DNA of 19,170 nucleotides from RGIG8775 sp045121195 (GTDB lineage Bacteria > Bacillota > Clostridia > Oscillospirales > CAG-272): NCBI GenBank assembly GCA_045121195.1, contig JBGVFO010000099.1:1-19170 (forward strand), written 5' to 3'. The translations under genes and the position numbers were made by a program. Below are positions 8,086-14,918 of the stretch, piece by piece. How positions within the stretch are numbered: the stretch's first letter is position 1; each line of letters starts with the position of its first letter. The notes beneath the pieces were generated by a model, which ran no database searches, was not told the origin of the DNA, and worked only from the letters and a program-made list of their open reading frames with translations.

Positions 8086-8130
8086 TGTACACACCTCCTT
8101 GAAACTTTTGAACACAAGTTAACATATAAC

Positions 8131-8159
8131 ATTATATACTTATTTTTCCGAATTGTCAA
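8131..8159 (-). promoter_or_regulatory. Consensus sigma-A promoter for rpmF, overlapping the yceD stop
   Basis: On the minus strand TTGACA (8159-8154), 17 bp, TATAAT (8136-8131) is a perfect consensus promoter. Its -35 lies within the last codons of yceD and the yceD stop codon (8142-8140) lies in the spacer. It sits about 45 bp before the rpmF ATG. Confidence 0.92.
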
Positions 8160-8658
8160 GTAATTTTTGAAGAATCGCAAGCCGTGGGTCAATTTCTTTT
8201 GTCACACAGCCGCAGTCCCCCAATCTTTTGGGCTTTCCGCATACGGGACAAAGTCCCTCACAGTCCTCCTGACAAAGAATCTTCTTCGGAAACAGAAGCA
8301 TCATAGTTTCGGCGATCTCACGGTCTACGTCAAGGATTCCGTCGGCATCAAGAACTGCGTACTCATCGAAGTTCTCCTCCAACTGCTCCTCGGTCATCGA
8401 GCCGCGGGTAACTACCGTACGCTCAAAATCCTCCTCAAACACGCCGTGAACCTCATCCAGACATCTGGCACAAGCCGCCGTATAAGGCACCGCGAGGTGA
8501 AGACGCAGGCGCATATAACCGCCGTTGTCGGTAATCTCCCCGACCGCGTGCGCGTCCTCATCAAAGCTGACGCCCGTGATCGGTTCCACCGAGAAGCTGC
8601 AATTCACCGCGATCCGCCCGACCTCTCCCCGCAAAAGCGGTTTCACGTCAAAGGTCAT
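8140..8658 (-). CDS. yceD: YceD / DUF177 family protein (23S rRNA accumulation protein family)
   Basis: The 172-residue protein has the DUF177 layout: a beta-rich N-terminal half, CARCL at 63-67, an acidic middle, then the Cys cluster C129, C133, C137, C140 (GLCPVCG) and C149, C151 (GDCGC), probably zinc-binding. In Gram-negatives YceD affects 23S rRNA and ribosome assembly; in Firmicutes the homologue (YlbN) is less studied. It directly precedes rpmF as in most bacteria. AGGAGGTG before the ATG fixes the start, and a perfect promoter lies at 8698-8726. Confidence 0.95.
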   Translation of the reverse strand: MTFDVKPLLRGEVGRIAVNCSFSVEPITGVSFDEDAHAVGEITDNGGYMRLRLHLAVPYTAACARCLDEVHGVFEEDFERTVVTRGSMTEEQLEENFDEYAVLDADGILDVDREIAETMMLLFPKKILCQEDCEGLCPVCGKPKRLGDCGCVTKEIDPRLAILQKLLDNSEK

Positions 8659-8697
8659 AGCGCACCTCCTATATGTATTTGCAGAGCAACGACTAAT

Positions 8698-8726
8698 ATT
8701 ATACCCGATTTGACATCCCTTGTCAA
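8698..8726 (-). promoter_or_regulatory. Consensus sigma-A promoter of yceD-rpmF with inverted repeat over the -35
   Basis: On the minus strand TTGACA (8726-8721), a 17-bp spacer and TATAAT (8703-8698) match consensus exactly. The -35 is one arm of a perfect inverted repeat, TTGACA-N5-TGTCAA (8710-8726), which could be an operator or coincidence. Confidence 0.92.
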
Positions 8727-8753
8727 TAGTTTTTTCGAAATCTTACCGATTTT

Positions 8754-9242
8754 TTATGAATTCTTCGTTGGGCTTTCAAATCCGTGAATAAATCCCTCCA
8801 CGTCCGCCGAGCAGACGTCACCGCCGATCACCTTGTTTCGGTAAACCAGCACGTTGGCGTACACCGTTCCCTCGTAATCGGGATAGTTCTCGATCACGTA
8901 GGTATACCGCTTGACCGTCTTCCTCTTATAGCCCGAAAGATTCAGTCCCTGCTGCTTCTGGATCTCGTTATACGCCGTAAAGATCTTATCAAACTCCGCG
9001 GGAATGATGACCTCCGCCGTTTCGTGAGGCTGCGCGCCCACCTGCCATCCGAATTGGGTCAGAAAGCGCTCCACGTCATCGTCGTTTTTGACCTTTTCAT
9101 AGGTATAGCTGACCGTTTCGTACATCGTAGCGTCGGCGTCGTAGGCGGGCACCATCGTGATGAGAACGATCAACGCCACGAGTGCCACCGAAACCACACC
9201 GAAAAATTTAAGGGTGCTTGCCCGCATAGAACAGATAAACAT
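8754..9242 (-). CDS. DUF4830-type membrane-anchored extracytoplasmic protein
   Basis: The 162-residue protein has one N-terminal hydrophobic segment (about residues 11-30, FFGVVSVALVALIVLITMV) acting as a signal anchor. An extracytoplasmic domain follows with FLTQFGWQVG, AEVIIPAEF, GLNLSGYKRKTVKRYTY and NVLVYRNKVIGGD, a pattern I associate with the DUF4830 family of Clostridia. The function is unknown. The ATG at 9242 is preferred over that at 9263 because GGGAGGTC lies 5 bp before it. That site is itself buried in a 16-bp hairpin (9248-9293). The gene follows the RodA-like gene by 64 bp, so it is probably the last gene of the proS operon. Confidence 0.82.
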   Translation of the reverse strand: MFICSMRASTLKFFGVVSVALVALIVLITMVPAYDADATMYETVSYTYEKVKNDDDVERFLTQFGWQVGAQPHETAEVIIPAEFDKIFTAYNEIQKQQGLNLSGYKRKTVKRYTYVIENYPDYEGTVYANVLVYRNKVIGGDVCSADVEGFIHGFESPTKNS

Positions 9243-9247
9243 AATTT

Positions 9248-9293
9248 GACCTCCCACATTCATTCTTGTTTCATCTTATGAATGCGAGAGGTC
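9248..9293 (-). promoter_or_regulatory. Leader hairpin sequestering the ribosome binding site of the DUF4830 gene
   Basis: In the minus-strand RNA, GACCUCUCGCAUUCAU (9293-9278) pairs over 16 bp, with two G-U wobbles, with AUGAAUGUGGGAGGUC (9263-9248) around a 14-nt loop. The 3' arm contains the GGGAGG site that serves the ATG at 9242. No U-run follows, so it is not a terminator. It should reduce translation unless opened. Confidence 0.7.
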
Positions 9294-9306
9294 ATATATT
9301 CACTTT

Positions 9307-10422
9307 TTATGCCCGATCGAGATAGAATTTTGAGCGCCCCGCCCGTACGCTATGCACCATACCGATGATAATGTAGGTCGCCAGAACTGACGAGCCGCCC
9401 GCGCTGACAAAGGGCAAAGTAATACCGATAACGGGTACCATAACAAGACACATACCCACGTTGACTACCGTTTGCAGCGCCAACATTGCCGCCACGCCCA
9501 CGCAGATGTATTTTCCGTAGTCCTGCCTTGCGTGCCGCGCGATCATAAGAACGCGAACCACCGCAAGCAGCATCAGAGCCAGCACCGCGAAGCCGCCGAG
9601 AAAGCCCATTTTCTCACAGAGGGTAGCGTACATAAAGTCCGACTCGGCAACGGGGAGGGTCGTGTAATAGTAGCCGCCCTCGATGCCGCACCCGAACAGT
9701 CCGCCGTTGATGATCGCCTTTCGGCCGATGATCGACTGCTGGCCCTTTCCCGTCGGGTCGATCTCGGGATTGAAGGCAACGAGGATCCGTTCCTGCTGAT
9801 ACAGCTCCAGCATATCCCACAGATACGGGAAGGCGAGCACAACGACCGCGATCACCGCCACGAAGTACCAGCCGGAAAGTCCGGCGCAGTACAGCATCAC
9901 CGCCGTGATACCGATGTACATCAGCGCCACGCCAAGGTCGCCGGAGATCAGCACAAGGCTGATAATAATGCCCGCGTGAACGCCAAGTCCCAAAAGGGTC
10001 TTCGGCTTATTGATCGTTTTTTTCACCATAGAAAGGTGCTTGGCGAAGGTCATAATGTACGCCGCCTTGACGAACTCCGACGGCTGTACCGAAAGACCGC
10101 CCGGCAGCTCCAGCCAGCTTCGGTTTCCGCCGACACTGAAGCCAAAGAGCAGCGTCACCGCCATCAGAAACACCGAAAGCAGAAAGGCGGCGATATAATA
10201 CTTGTCCACGATATGCTCGTAATCGAGAGAGGCGATAAAAATCACCATTCCTACGCCGACCACCGACATGGCAAGCTGCATAAAAAACGCGCGGGAGCCA
10301 AAGTCGCCTCTGCCTCCCCACAGCGCCAGCAGACTGATCAACGACAGTCCGCCGGTACAAAGCATAAGGAAGGGATCGAAGCACTTGAGCTTTTCAAGCC
10401 ATGAACGCTTCACGATCTTCAT
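9307..10422 (-). CDS. FtsW/RodA/SpoVE family peptidoglycan glycosyltransferase
   Basis: The 371-residue SEDS protein has about ten membrane helices. SEDS proteins polymerise glycan strands from lipid II at the outer face of the membrane, with a partner class B penicillin-binding protein. Seen here are GGNRSWL (98-104), the QPSE motif (113-116), the conserved Asp of GDLGVALM (Asp162, matching the essential SEDS Asp) and LPFVSAGGSS near the C-terminus. Length and the lack of FtsW-type termini favour a RodA-like elongation role, but RodA, FtsW and SpoVE cannot be separated safely. It starts 31 bp after proS with AAGGAAGGG before the ATG and no promoter in between, so it is co-transcribed with proS. 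No PBP gene is in the window. Confidence 0.93.
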   Translation of the reverse strand: MKIVKRSWLEKLKCFDPFLMLCTGGLSLISLLALWGGRGDFGSRAFFMQLAMSVVGVGMVIFIASLDYEHIVDKYYIAAFLLSVFLMAVTLLFGFSVGGNRSWLELPGGLSVQPSEFVKAAYIMTFAKHLSMVKKTINKPKTLLGLGVHAGIIISLVLISGDLGVALMYIGITAVMLYCAGLSGWYFVAVIAVVVLAFPYLWDMLELYQQERILVAFNPEIDPTGKGQQSIIGRKAIINGGLFGCGIEGGYYYTTLPVAESDFMYATLCEKMGFLGGFAVLALMLLAVVRVLMIARHARQDYGKYICVGVAAMLALQTVVNVGMCLVMVPVIGITLPFVSAGGSSVLATYIIIGMVHSVRAGRSKFYLDRA

Positions 10423-10453
10423 GCTTCTTCCCTTCCTTTACTCTTATTTTTAA

Positions 10454-11896
10454 TTAATACTGTCTGCCCCAGACGACCATGTGCTTGGCAGGCTTGCCGC
10501 AGCAAACGCAGACGTCACCCAGCTTCTCCTCCACGAAGGGGATGCAACGGGACTTGACACCGCCGGTCTCCTCCTTCAGCTTATCCTCACACTCAGCCTC
10601 GCCGCACCACATCGCGCGGATAAAGCCGGGCTTGTTCTCGGCAATGTCAAGGAATTCCTCGTGACTGTGCGCGTCGTGGGTCTTCTCCTCACGGTTGGCA
10701 CGGGCGCGGGCGCAAAGCTCCTCGTAAACCTGAGTCAGCATTGCGTTTACTTCTTCCTCCAGGTTGTCGAGAGATACAAACTTCTTCTCGCGGGTCACGC
10801 GGCTGACAAGAACGCAGGAGTTGTTCTCCATATCCTTGGGACCGATCTCAAGGCGCATGGGAACACCCTTCATCTCGTACTGACTGAACTTCCAGCCCGT
10901 GGACTGCTCGCTGTCGTCAAGCTTGACACGAAGGCCTGCCTTCTTGAGGCGATCGTAAAGCTCGCCTGCCTTGTCAAGAACGCCCTCCTTGTGCTGTGCG
11001 ATCGGGATGATGGCAACCTGAATGGGGGCGATGGCGGGGGGCAGAATCAAACCGTTGTCATCGCCGTGGGTCATAATGATGGCACCGATCATACGGGTAG
11101 ATACGCCCCAGGAGGTCTGGTGCGGATGGCAGATCTTGTTATCGCGACCGGTGAAGGTAATGTCAAATGCCTTGGCAAAGCCGTCGCCAAAGTAATGGGT
11201 GGTACCGCCCTGAAGCGCCACGCCGTTGTGCATCATAGGCTCGATGGTGTAGGTCGCCTCGGCACCTGCGAACTTTTCCTTCTCGGTCTTTTGACCGGTG
11301 ATGGCGGGAATCGCCAGGGACTCCAGATAGAAGTCCTCGTAGACCTTCAGCATCTGCAGGGTCTCTGCCTTTGCCTCCTCGGCGGTCTCGTGCATGGTAT
11401 GACCCTCCTGCCACAGGAACTCCGACGTGCGGAGGAAGGGACGGGTGGTCTTTTCCCAACGAACTACCGAGCACCACTGGTTGTAGAGCTTGGGCAGGTC
11501 GCGGTAGGACTGAATTACGTTCTTAAAATGCTCGCAGAACAGGGTCTCCGAGGTGGGGCGGACGCAAAGACGCTCGGAAAGCTTGGTCTCGCCACCCATA
11601 GTGACCCACGCGCACTCGGGCGCAAAGCCCTTGACGTGATCCTTCTCCTTCTCAAGAAGGCTCTCGGGGATAAACATGGGCATATATACGTTTTCGTGAC
11701 CAAGCGCCTTGAAACGGGCGTCAAGATCCTTCTGGATGTTCTCCCAAATGGCATAGCCGTAGGGGCGAAGGATCATACAGCCCTTAACGCTGGAGTAATC
11801 CATCAGCTCTGCCTTCTTGACTACGTCGGTGTACCATTGCGCGAAATCTACGTCCATAGACGTGATCTGCTCAACCATTTTCTTATCGTTTGCCAT
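10454..11896 (-). CDS. proS: Prolyl-tRNA synthetase, archaeal/eukaryal type
   Basis: The 480-residue class II synthetase charges tRNA-Pro with proline in the cytoplasm. It is the short form without the bacterial editing insertion. It has VRPTSE at 112-117, motif 2 from RWEKTTRPF to EFLWQEGHT (146-167), the proline-site HPHQTSWGVSTR, motif 3 around HGDDNGLILPP, an anticodon-binding domain, and the ProS-3 C-terminal zinc domain (MWCGEAECE ... CVCCGKPA) ending in a conserved Tyr. This form is common in Clostridia. A perfect promoter lies at 11953-11981, and the short leader leaves no room for a T-box. It heads the operon proS, RodA-like gene, DUF4830 gene. Confidence 0.98.
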   Translation of the reverse strand: MANDKKMVEQITSMDVDFAQWYTDVVKKAELMDYSSVKGCMILRPYGYAIWENIQKDLDARFKALGHENVYMPMFIPESLLEKEKDHVKGFAPECAWVTMGGETKLSERLCVRPTSETLFCEHFKNVIQSYRDLPKLYNQWCSVVRWEKTTRPFLRTSEFLWQEGHTMHETAEEAKAETLQMLKVYEDFYLESLAIPAITGQKTEKEKFAGAEATYTIEPMMHNGVALQGGTTHYFGDGFAKAFDITFTGRDNKICHPHQTSWGVSTRMIGAIIMTHGDDNGLILPPAIAPIQVAIIPIAQHKEGVLDKAGELYDRLKKAGLRVKLDDSEQSTGWKFSQYEMKGVPMRLEIGPKDMENNSCVLVSRVTREKKFVSLDNLEEEVNAMLTQVYEELCARARANREEKTHDAHSHEEFLDIAENKPGFIRAMWCGEAECEDKLKEETGGVKSRCIPFVEEKLGDVCVCCGKPAKHMVVWGRQY

Positions 11897-11952
11897 TGAT
11901 ACGTTCCTTTCGTGTATATAAATGTCGATAGTATTTCATAATAACACTAATC

Positions 11953-11981
11953 ATTATAGAATAACTCGAGGCGATTGTCAA
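11953..11981 (-). promoter_or_regulatory. Consensus sigma-A promoter of the proS operon
   Basis: On the minus strand TTGACA (11981-11976), 17 bp, TATAAT (11958-11953), about 55 bp before the proS ATG. It is an exact consensus match. Confidence 0.93.
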
Positions 11982-12038
11982 GGTTTTACGGGCAAAAAAG
12001 CCGCGCGCCGCACAACTTTTCGAGGGGAAGGAGAAAAT

Positions 12039-12785
12039 ATGAGGGTGAATCTGTTGGGGGTGGATATCGACCCCGTCGGGCGGTGGGAGGCGATGCGCGC
12101 GATCACGCGGCGCCTGGCAAGCGGCGAGCAGACCGCCGTCTTTACGCCAAATCCCATTATGATCCATCACGCCTCGCGCGACAGCGCCTTTTGCCACGTC
12201 CTGAACCGTGGAGATCTGACCGTTGCCGACGGCATCGGTCTTGTCTACGGCGCGCGCATTATGAAGCTTCCGCCCCTGCCCCGCGTCGCAGGCATCGAGC
12301 TTGGCGAGGACGTCCTTGCCTACGCCGAAAAAGCAGGGCTTCGGGTGTTTCTTCTCGGCGGAAAAGAAGGGGTGGCGAGGTTAGCGGCGACGCGGCTGTG
12401 TGAGCGCTTCCCCGCCCTCACGGTCTGCGGCACCCAACACGGCTATTTCGAAGATGCGGAGGCGGAGGAGATCCGCCAAGCGATCGACACCTCCCACGCC
12501 GATATTGTTTTGGTTTGCCTTGGGTCGCCGAGGCAGGAGCATTGGATCGACCAAAATCGAGCCGCTCTTCCCTCCGTTAAGCTTTTTATGGGGCTCGGCG
12601 GCGCGCTTGACGTGTGGTCGGGAAGGCTTCAAAGAGCGCCGCTCCCCCTTCGCAAAATGGGAATGGAATGGGCGTGGCGTATGACGAGAGAGCCCCGCCG
12701 TCTTCGCGGTCTTGTGCCCATCTCCGCCTTCTTTGGCGCCGCCCTGCGCCAAAGGATCCAGGGCAACAAAAGAGGAAGAAATTGA
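12039..12785 (+). CDS. WecG/TagA/CpsF family glycosyltransferase
   Basis: The 248-residue enzyme belongs to the GT26 family that adds N-acetylmannosamine(uronate) or a related sugar to an undecaprenyl-PP-linked sugar at the membrane, an early step of wall teichoic acid or other surface-polymer synthesis. The FTPNP segment with Thr36 and the VADGIG segment with Asp64 match the catalytic Thr/Asp region of TagA. HGYF, VCLGSPRQEHW and the C-terminal motif ending EWAWRMTREPRR are also family hallmarks. GGGGAAGGAG before the ATG at 12039 fixes the start, and the upstream in-frame ATG at 11922 lies in the proS promoter region. It is divergent from proS and stands alone; no other polymer genes are nearby. 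Its own promoter is not obvious. Confidence 0.93.
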   Translation: MRVNLLGVDIDPVGRWEAMRAITRRLASGEQTAVFTPNPIMIHHASRDSAFCHVLNRGDLTVADGIGLVYGARIMKLPPLPRVAGIELGEDVLAYAEKAGLRVFLLGGKEGVARLAATRLCERFPALTVCGTQHGYFEDAEAEEIRQAIDTSHADIVLVCLGSPRQEHWIDQNRAALPSVKLFMGLGGALDVWSGRLQRAPLPLRKMGMEWAWRMTREPRRLRGLVPISAFFGAALRQRIQGNKRGRN

Positions 12786-12823
12786 TATTTGTCGGGGAGT
12801 TTGTAAAACGAAATTGATGGTTT

Positions 12824-12897
12824 GTAGGGGCGACCATTGGTCGCCCGCCATGAACGACAATTACCCAACGAACGGGCGATCAATGATCGCCCCTACG
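12824..12897. repeat. Double-hairpin repeat (GTAGGGGCG ... CGCCCCTACG)
   Basis: Two hairpins, each an 8-bp stem and a 3-nt loop, lie between GTAGGGGCG and CGCCCCTACG ends. The first is GGGCGACC-ATT-GGTCGCCC (12828-12846) and the second GGGCGATC-AAT-GATCGCCC (12874-12892), separated by 27 nt. The copy at 19071-19120 has the same plan with different but still paired stem bases. It is a REP/MITE-like dispersed element in an intergenic region, with no coding capacity. Confidence 0.9.
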
Positions 12898-13056
12898 GGT
12901 TTGTGCGACGCCGTTTTGACATCATAAACCCACCGATAAATCAAAATTTGAAAGCAAAAGAAAAGGCACCCCAAGGATGCCTTTTTTGTGTTTAACTACA
13001 TAGCTGCTTCTTCAGCAACGGTCGCGGTCATGCCGACCGTAGTGCCGTTTCCGACC
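12898..13056. other. Intergenic stretch with a possible coding remnant
   Basis: Apart from the terminator at 12961-12987 this gap has no gene. On the minus strand an open stretch ending in TAG (12998-12996) reads KVGNGTTVGMTATVAEEAAM directly after the transporter stop, in another frame. It might be the remnant of a lost gene end or chance. Confidence 0.3.
12961..12987. terminator. Terminator between the glycosyltransferase and the transporter genes
   Basis: AAAAGGCACC and GGATGCCTTTT can pair with one bulge around CCAA, followed on plus by TTTTTT and on minus by TTTTCTTTT. It can close the transporter operon (minus) and the glycosyltransferase gene (plus). Confidence 0.75.
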
Positions 13057-13944
13057 TTACAGCGTAATGATCATCAACGCCGAAAAAGCGATGATGATTC
13101 CGAGAATTGCTTTTAAGGTCAGCTTTTCTCCGAAGAAAATGCTTGCCATCAACGACGATAAAATCAGCGCCGAGCCTTGCTCCAACGGATAGAGGATGGC
13201 GCTATCCAGATGAAACGCCGCCATCGTCCTGAAAAGCGAATTCGCAGTCAGTGCCGCCGCCATAATGCCGATATAAACAAATGCCGTTTTTGTCTTTCCT
13301 GCTTCGAAGCGCGGCTTTTCCTTTCTCGCAATGATCAAAAAGAAAACGGCGAGCGTGACAGACGCAAAAACGTAGGTATAAAGGTTAAAGACCGACGTGG
13401 GAACGCCCGAGACGTCGTATGCAAAAAGCTTTTGCGAAACACTCAGGATTCCATTGGCAATGCCCGAAAGAAGAAGGACCAAAAGAGATGACAGAGAAAG
13501 CTTCGTTTTGATCTTGTTATTATAGGAGCACATCAGGATCACGGCGACGAGCAGGATGAAGAAGCCGATCCATTGACGCGGGGTGACGGGCTCCAAAAAC
13601 AGGAATTGACCCGCAACCACGGGGATCAGAATTCCCGTCATCAAAAAGACGTCCAACATCATGTAGGCGCTTTTCTTGACCGCGATAAGCCACGTGATCA
13701 CAAACACGGAGGTGCTGACGCCAGAAAGCGCAGAAATTCCGATCAAGTATGGATCAAAGCTGAGCTTCGAAATATCTCCCGTAACAAGAATGATGATCAA
13801 GCTGAAGAGAATGCAAAGCAGCATCCGTACCAGATTGACGACCGTAGCGCTTTGTACATTTTCGGCATATCCGCCGATCCTCTTGCCGCAATATCCCTTT
13901 GTGACGCCGCAAAAAAGCGCAATAAATAAAAACAGATATCCCAT
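13057..13944 (-). CDS. EamA/DMT-superfamily transporter
   Basis: The 295-residue protein has ten predicted membrane helices in two homologous halves of five, the EamA (drug/metabolite transporter) plan. Typical features are the end of helix 4, LEPVTPRQWIGFFILLVAVILM, and its counterpart GEKLTLKAILGIIIAFSALMI in the second half. Family members move metabolites, sugars or amino acids, often as exporters; the substrate here is unknown. It is the last gene of the sugar operon, 108 bp after the third oxidoreductase gene, and is the only transporter there. The ATG at 13944 is the first possible start (an in-frame TGA lies 12 bp upstream) but has no ribosome binding site, and a small ACGCG-TTCTT-CGCGT hairpin sits just upstream. 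Confidence 0.88.
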   Translation of the reverse strand: MGYLFLFIALFCGVTKGYCGKRIGGYAENVQSATVVNLVRMLLCILFSLIIILVTGDISKLSFDPYLIGISALSGVSTSVFVITWLIAVKKSAYMMLDVFLMTGILIPVVAGQFLFLEPVTPRQWIGFFILLVAVILMCSYNNKIKTKLSLSSLLVLLLSGIANGILSVSQKLFAYDVSGVPTSVFNLYTYVFASVTLAVFFLIIARKEKPRFEAGKTKTAFVYIGIMAAALTANSLFRTMAAFHLDSAILYPLEQGSALILSSLMASIFFGEKLTLKAILGIIIAFSALMIITL

Positions 13945-14042
13945 AGCGTTATTGGATCACGCGAAGAACGCGTCTATTTTGATGGTGTAAATTTTTCATG
14001 TCTATCCTTACTTTCTTGAAAAAATGTGTGCCGCGGTACGCC

Positions 14043-14064
14043 GAAAAGGCGTTTAAGCCTTTTC
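14043..14064 (-). terminator. Hairpin over the stop codon of the third oxidoreductase gene
   Basis: GAAAAGGC (14043-14050) pairs with GCCTTTTC (14057-14064) with the stop codon in the 6-nt loop. There is no U-run beyond the stem, so it may be a weak terminator, an mRNA 3'-end stabiliser, or a way to lower transporter expression. Confidence 0.4.
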
Positions 14065-14907
14065 AACGCAAACGCATTGTCCGTACCCCTGCGTTATCGC
14101 TTTCAGAATGGCATCTCTGATGGCAAGGATCTGCAAAGTTTCACTCTGTTCAAACGGGACGACGGACGTTTCAAAAAACGTCAGGATCGTTTTGATCAGG
14201 TTATAAAATTCCGTTCCGCTTGTGATCTTTCGGTAATCGCAGCGGTCGCCCCTTGACTCCACGTCAACCGAGAAGCCGCAGCGGCTGTTGGAATAATTCA
14301 AGGTGGCCGATTTACTCTCAAAGTCGATCACGACGGTTGCCTGCTTTTCCCTGTTGAACACGTGCACCCTGCGAGCCGGCTCGTCGCCACACAGCTTCAC
14401 AGCCATTTCAATCTGGTGGATGATATATTCCTCCAAACTGCCGCCTCCTCCCGTTATGATCACGTTTTTCACATCCGAAAGATCCGCCATTTCATCCGGG
14501 AATCGCAAGGCAGAGGAGGTAAAGATCTTGGTTCCGTATTTTTCGGCGATGGCGAAGATCTCCTTCGCCGTTTGCAGATCGGGGGCAAAGGTCTTGTCTA
14601 TGTAGGTGGTTTTTCCGTACGGCAGAGCGACCTTGGCATATTTCAAATGCGTTTCGGGGTTGGCGGGGGCAAGGATCAGGATGTTATCCGACTTTTCGCA
14701 AAGCTCCTCGATGCTCTCGCACCGTTCGATATTGTTTTTTCGGCACCATTCTTCCGTGGTTAAGCGACCTTCCTTTTCCACCTCCGCATAGCCGTATGCG
14801 ATTTTATAATCCAAGCCCAGCTCCTCGTTGGCTTTTTCAAAAAGCCCCAGGTAGGTATTGGAATGCCATTCGTCAATGAAATAATCAATAATACCGATTT
14901 TTTTCAT
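14053..14907 (-). CDS. Short, divergent Gfo/Idh/MocA-like protein, possibly non-catalytic
   Basis: At 284 residues this is shorter than typical family members (about 330-370). It keeps the Rossmann start KKIGIID and LILAPANPETHLKYAKVAL, but the dinucleotide-binding GxGxxG is replaced by a run with IDYFIDEWHSNTY. The EKP catalytic motif is DKTFAP (104-109), so the Lys is kept and the rest changed. A His (His164) sits where the active-site GxHxxD would be, in YIIHQIE. It may be a distinct enzyme subfamily or a partner subunit for the oxidoreductases upstream. The AGGAG site overlaps the preceding stop codon and the gap is 11 bp, so expression is tied to its neighbours. Confidence 0.85.
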   Translation of the reverse strand: MKKIGIIDYFIDEWHSNTYLGLFEKANEELGLDYKIAYGYAEVEKEGRLTTEEWCRKNNIERCESIEELCEKSDNILILAPANPETHLKYAKVALPYGKTTYIDKTFAPDLQTAKEIFAIAEKYGTKIFTSSALRFPDEMADLSDVKNVIITGGGGSLEEYIIHQIEMAVKLCGDEPARRVHVFNREKQATVVIDFESKSATLNYSNSRCGFSVDVESRGDRCDYRKITSGTEFYNLIKTILTFFETSVVPFEQSETLQILAIRDAILKAITQGYGQCVCVEKA

Positions 14908-14918
14908 GCCTTTTTCTC

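Noticed and set aside
9248..9293. The leader hairpin as a terminator after the RodA-like gene
   Set aside because: No U-run follows the stem on either strand, and the 3' arm is the ribosome binding site of the next gene.
10481..11899. A 472-codon open frame on the plus strand opposite proS
   Set aside because: It mirrors a certain gene with high third-position GC, has no ribosome binding site and a low-complexity Leu/Val/Gly composition.
11897..11952. T-box riboswitch upstream of proS
   Set aside because: The promoter leaves a leader of only about 50 nt, with no specifier stem, T-box sequence or terminator.
12824..12897. CRISPR repeats or an insertion sequence end
   Set aside because: Each locus holds only one palindromic element, there are no regularly spaced spacers, no transposase frame and no target-site duplication that I can see.
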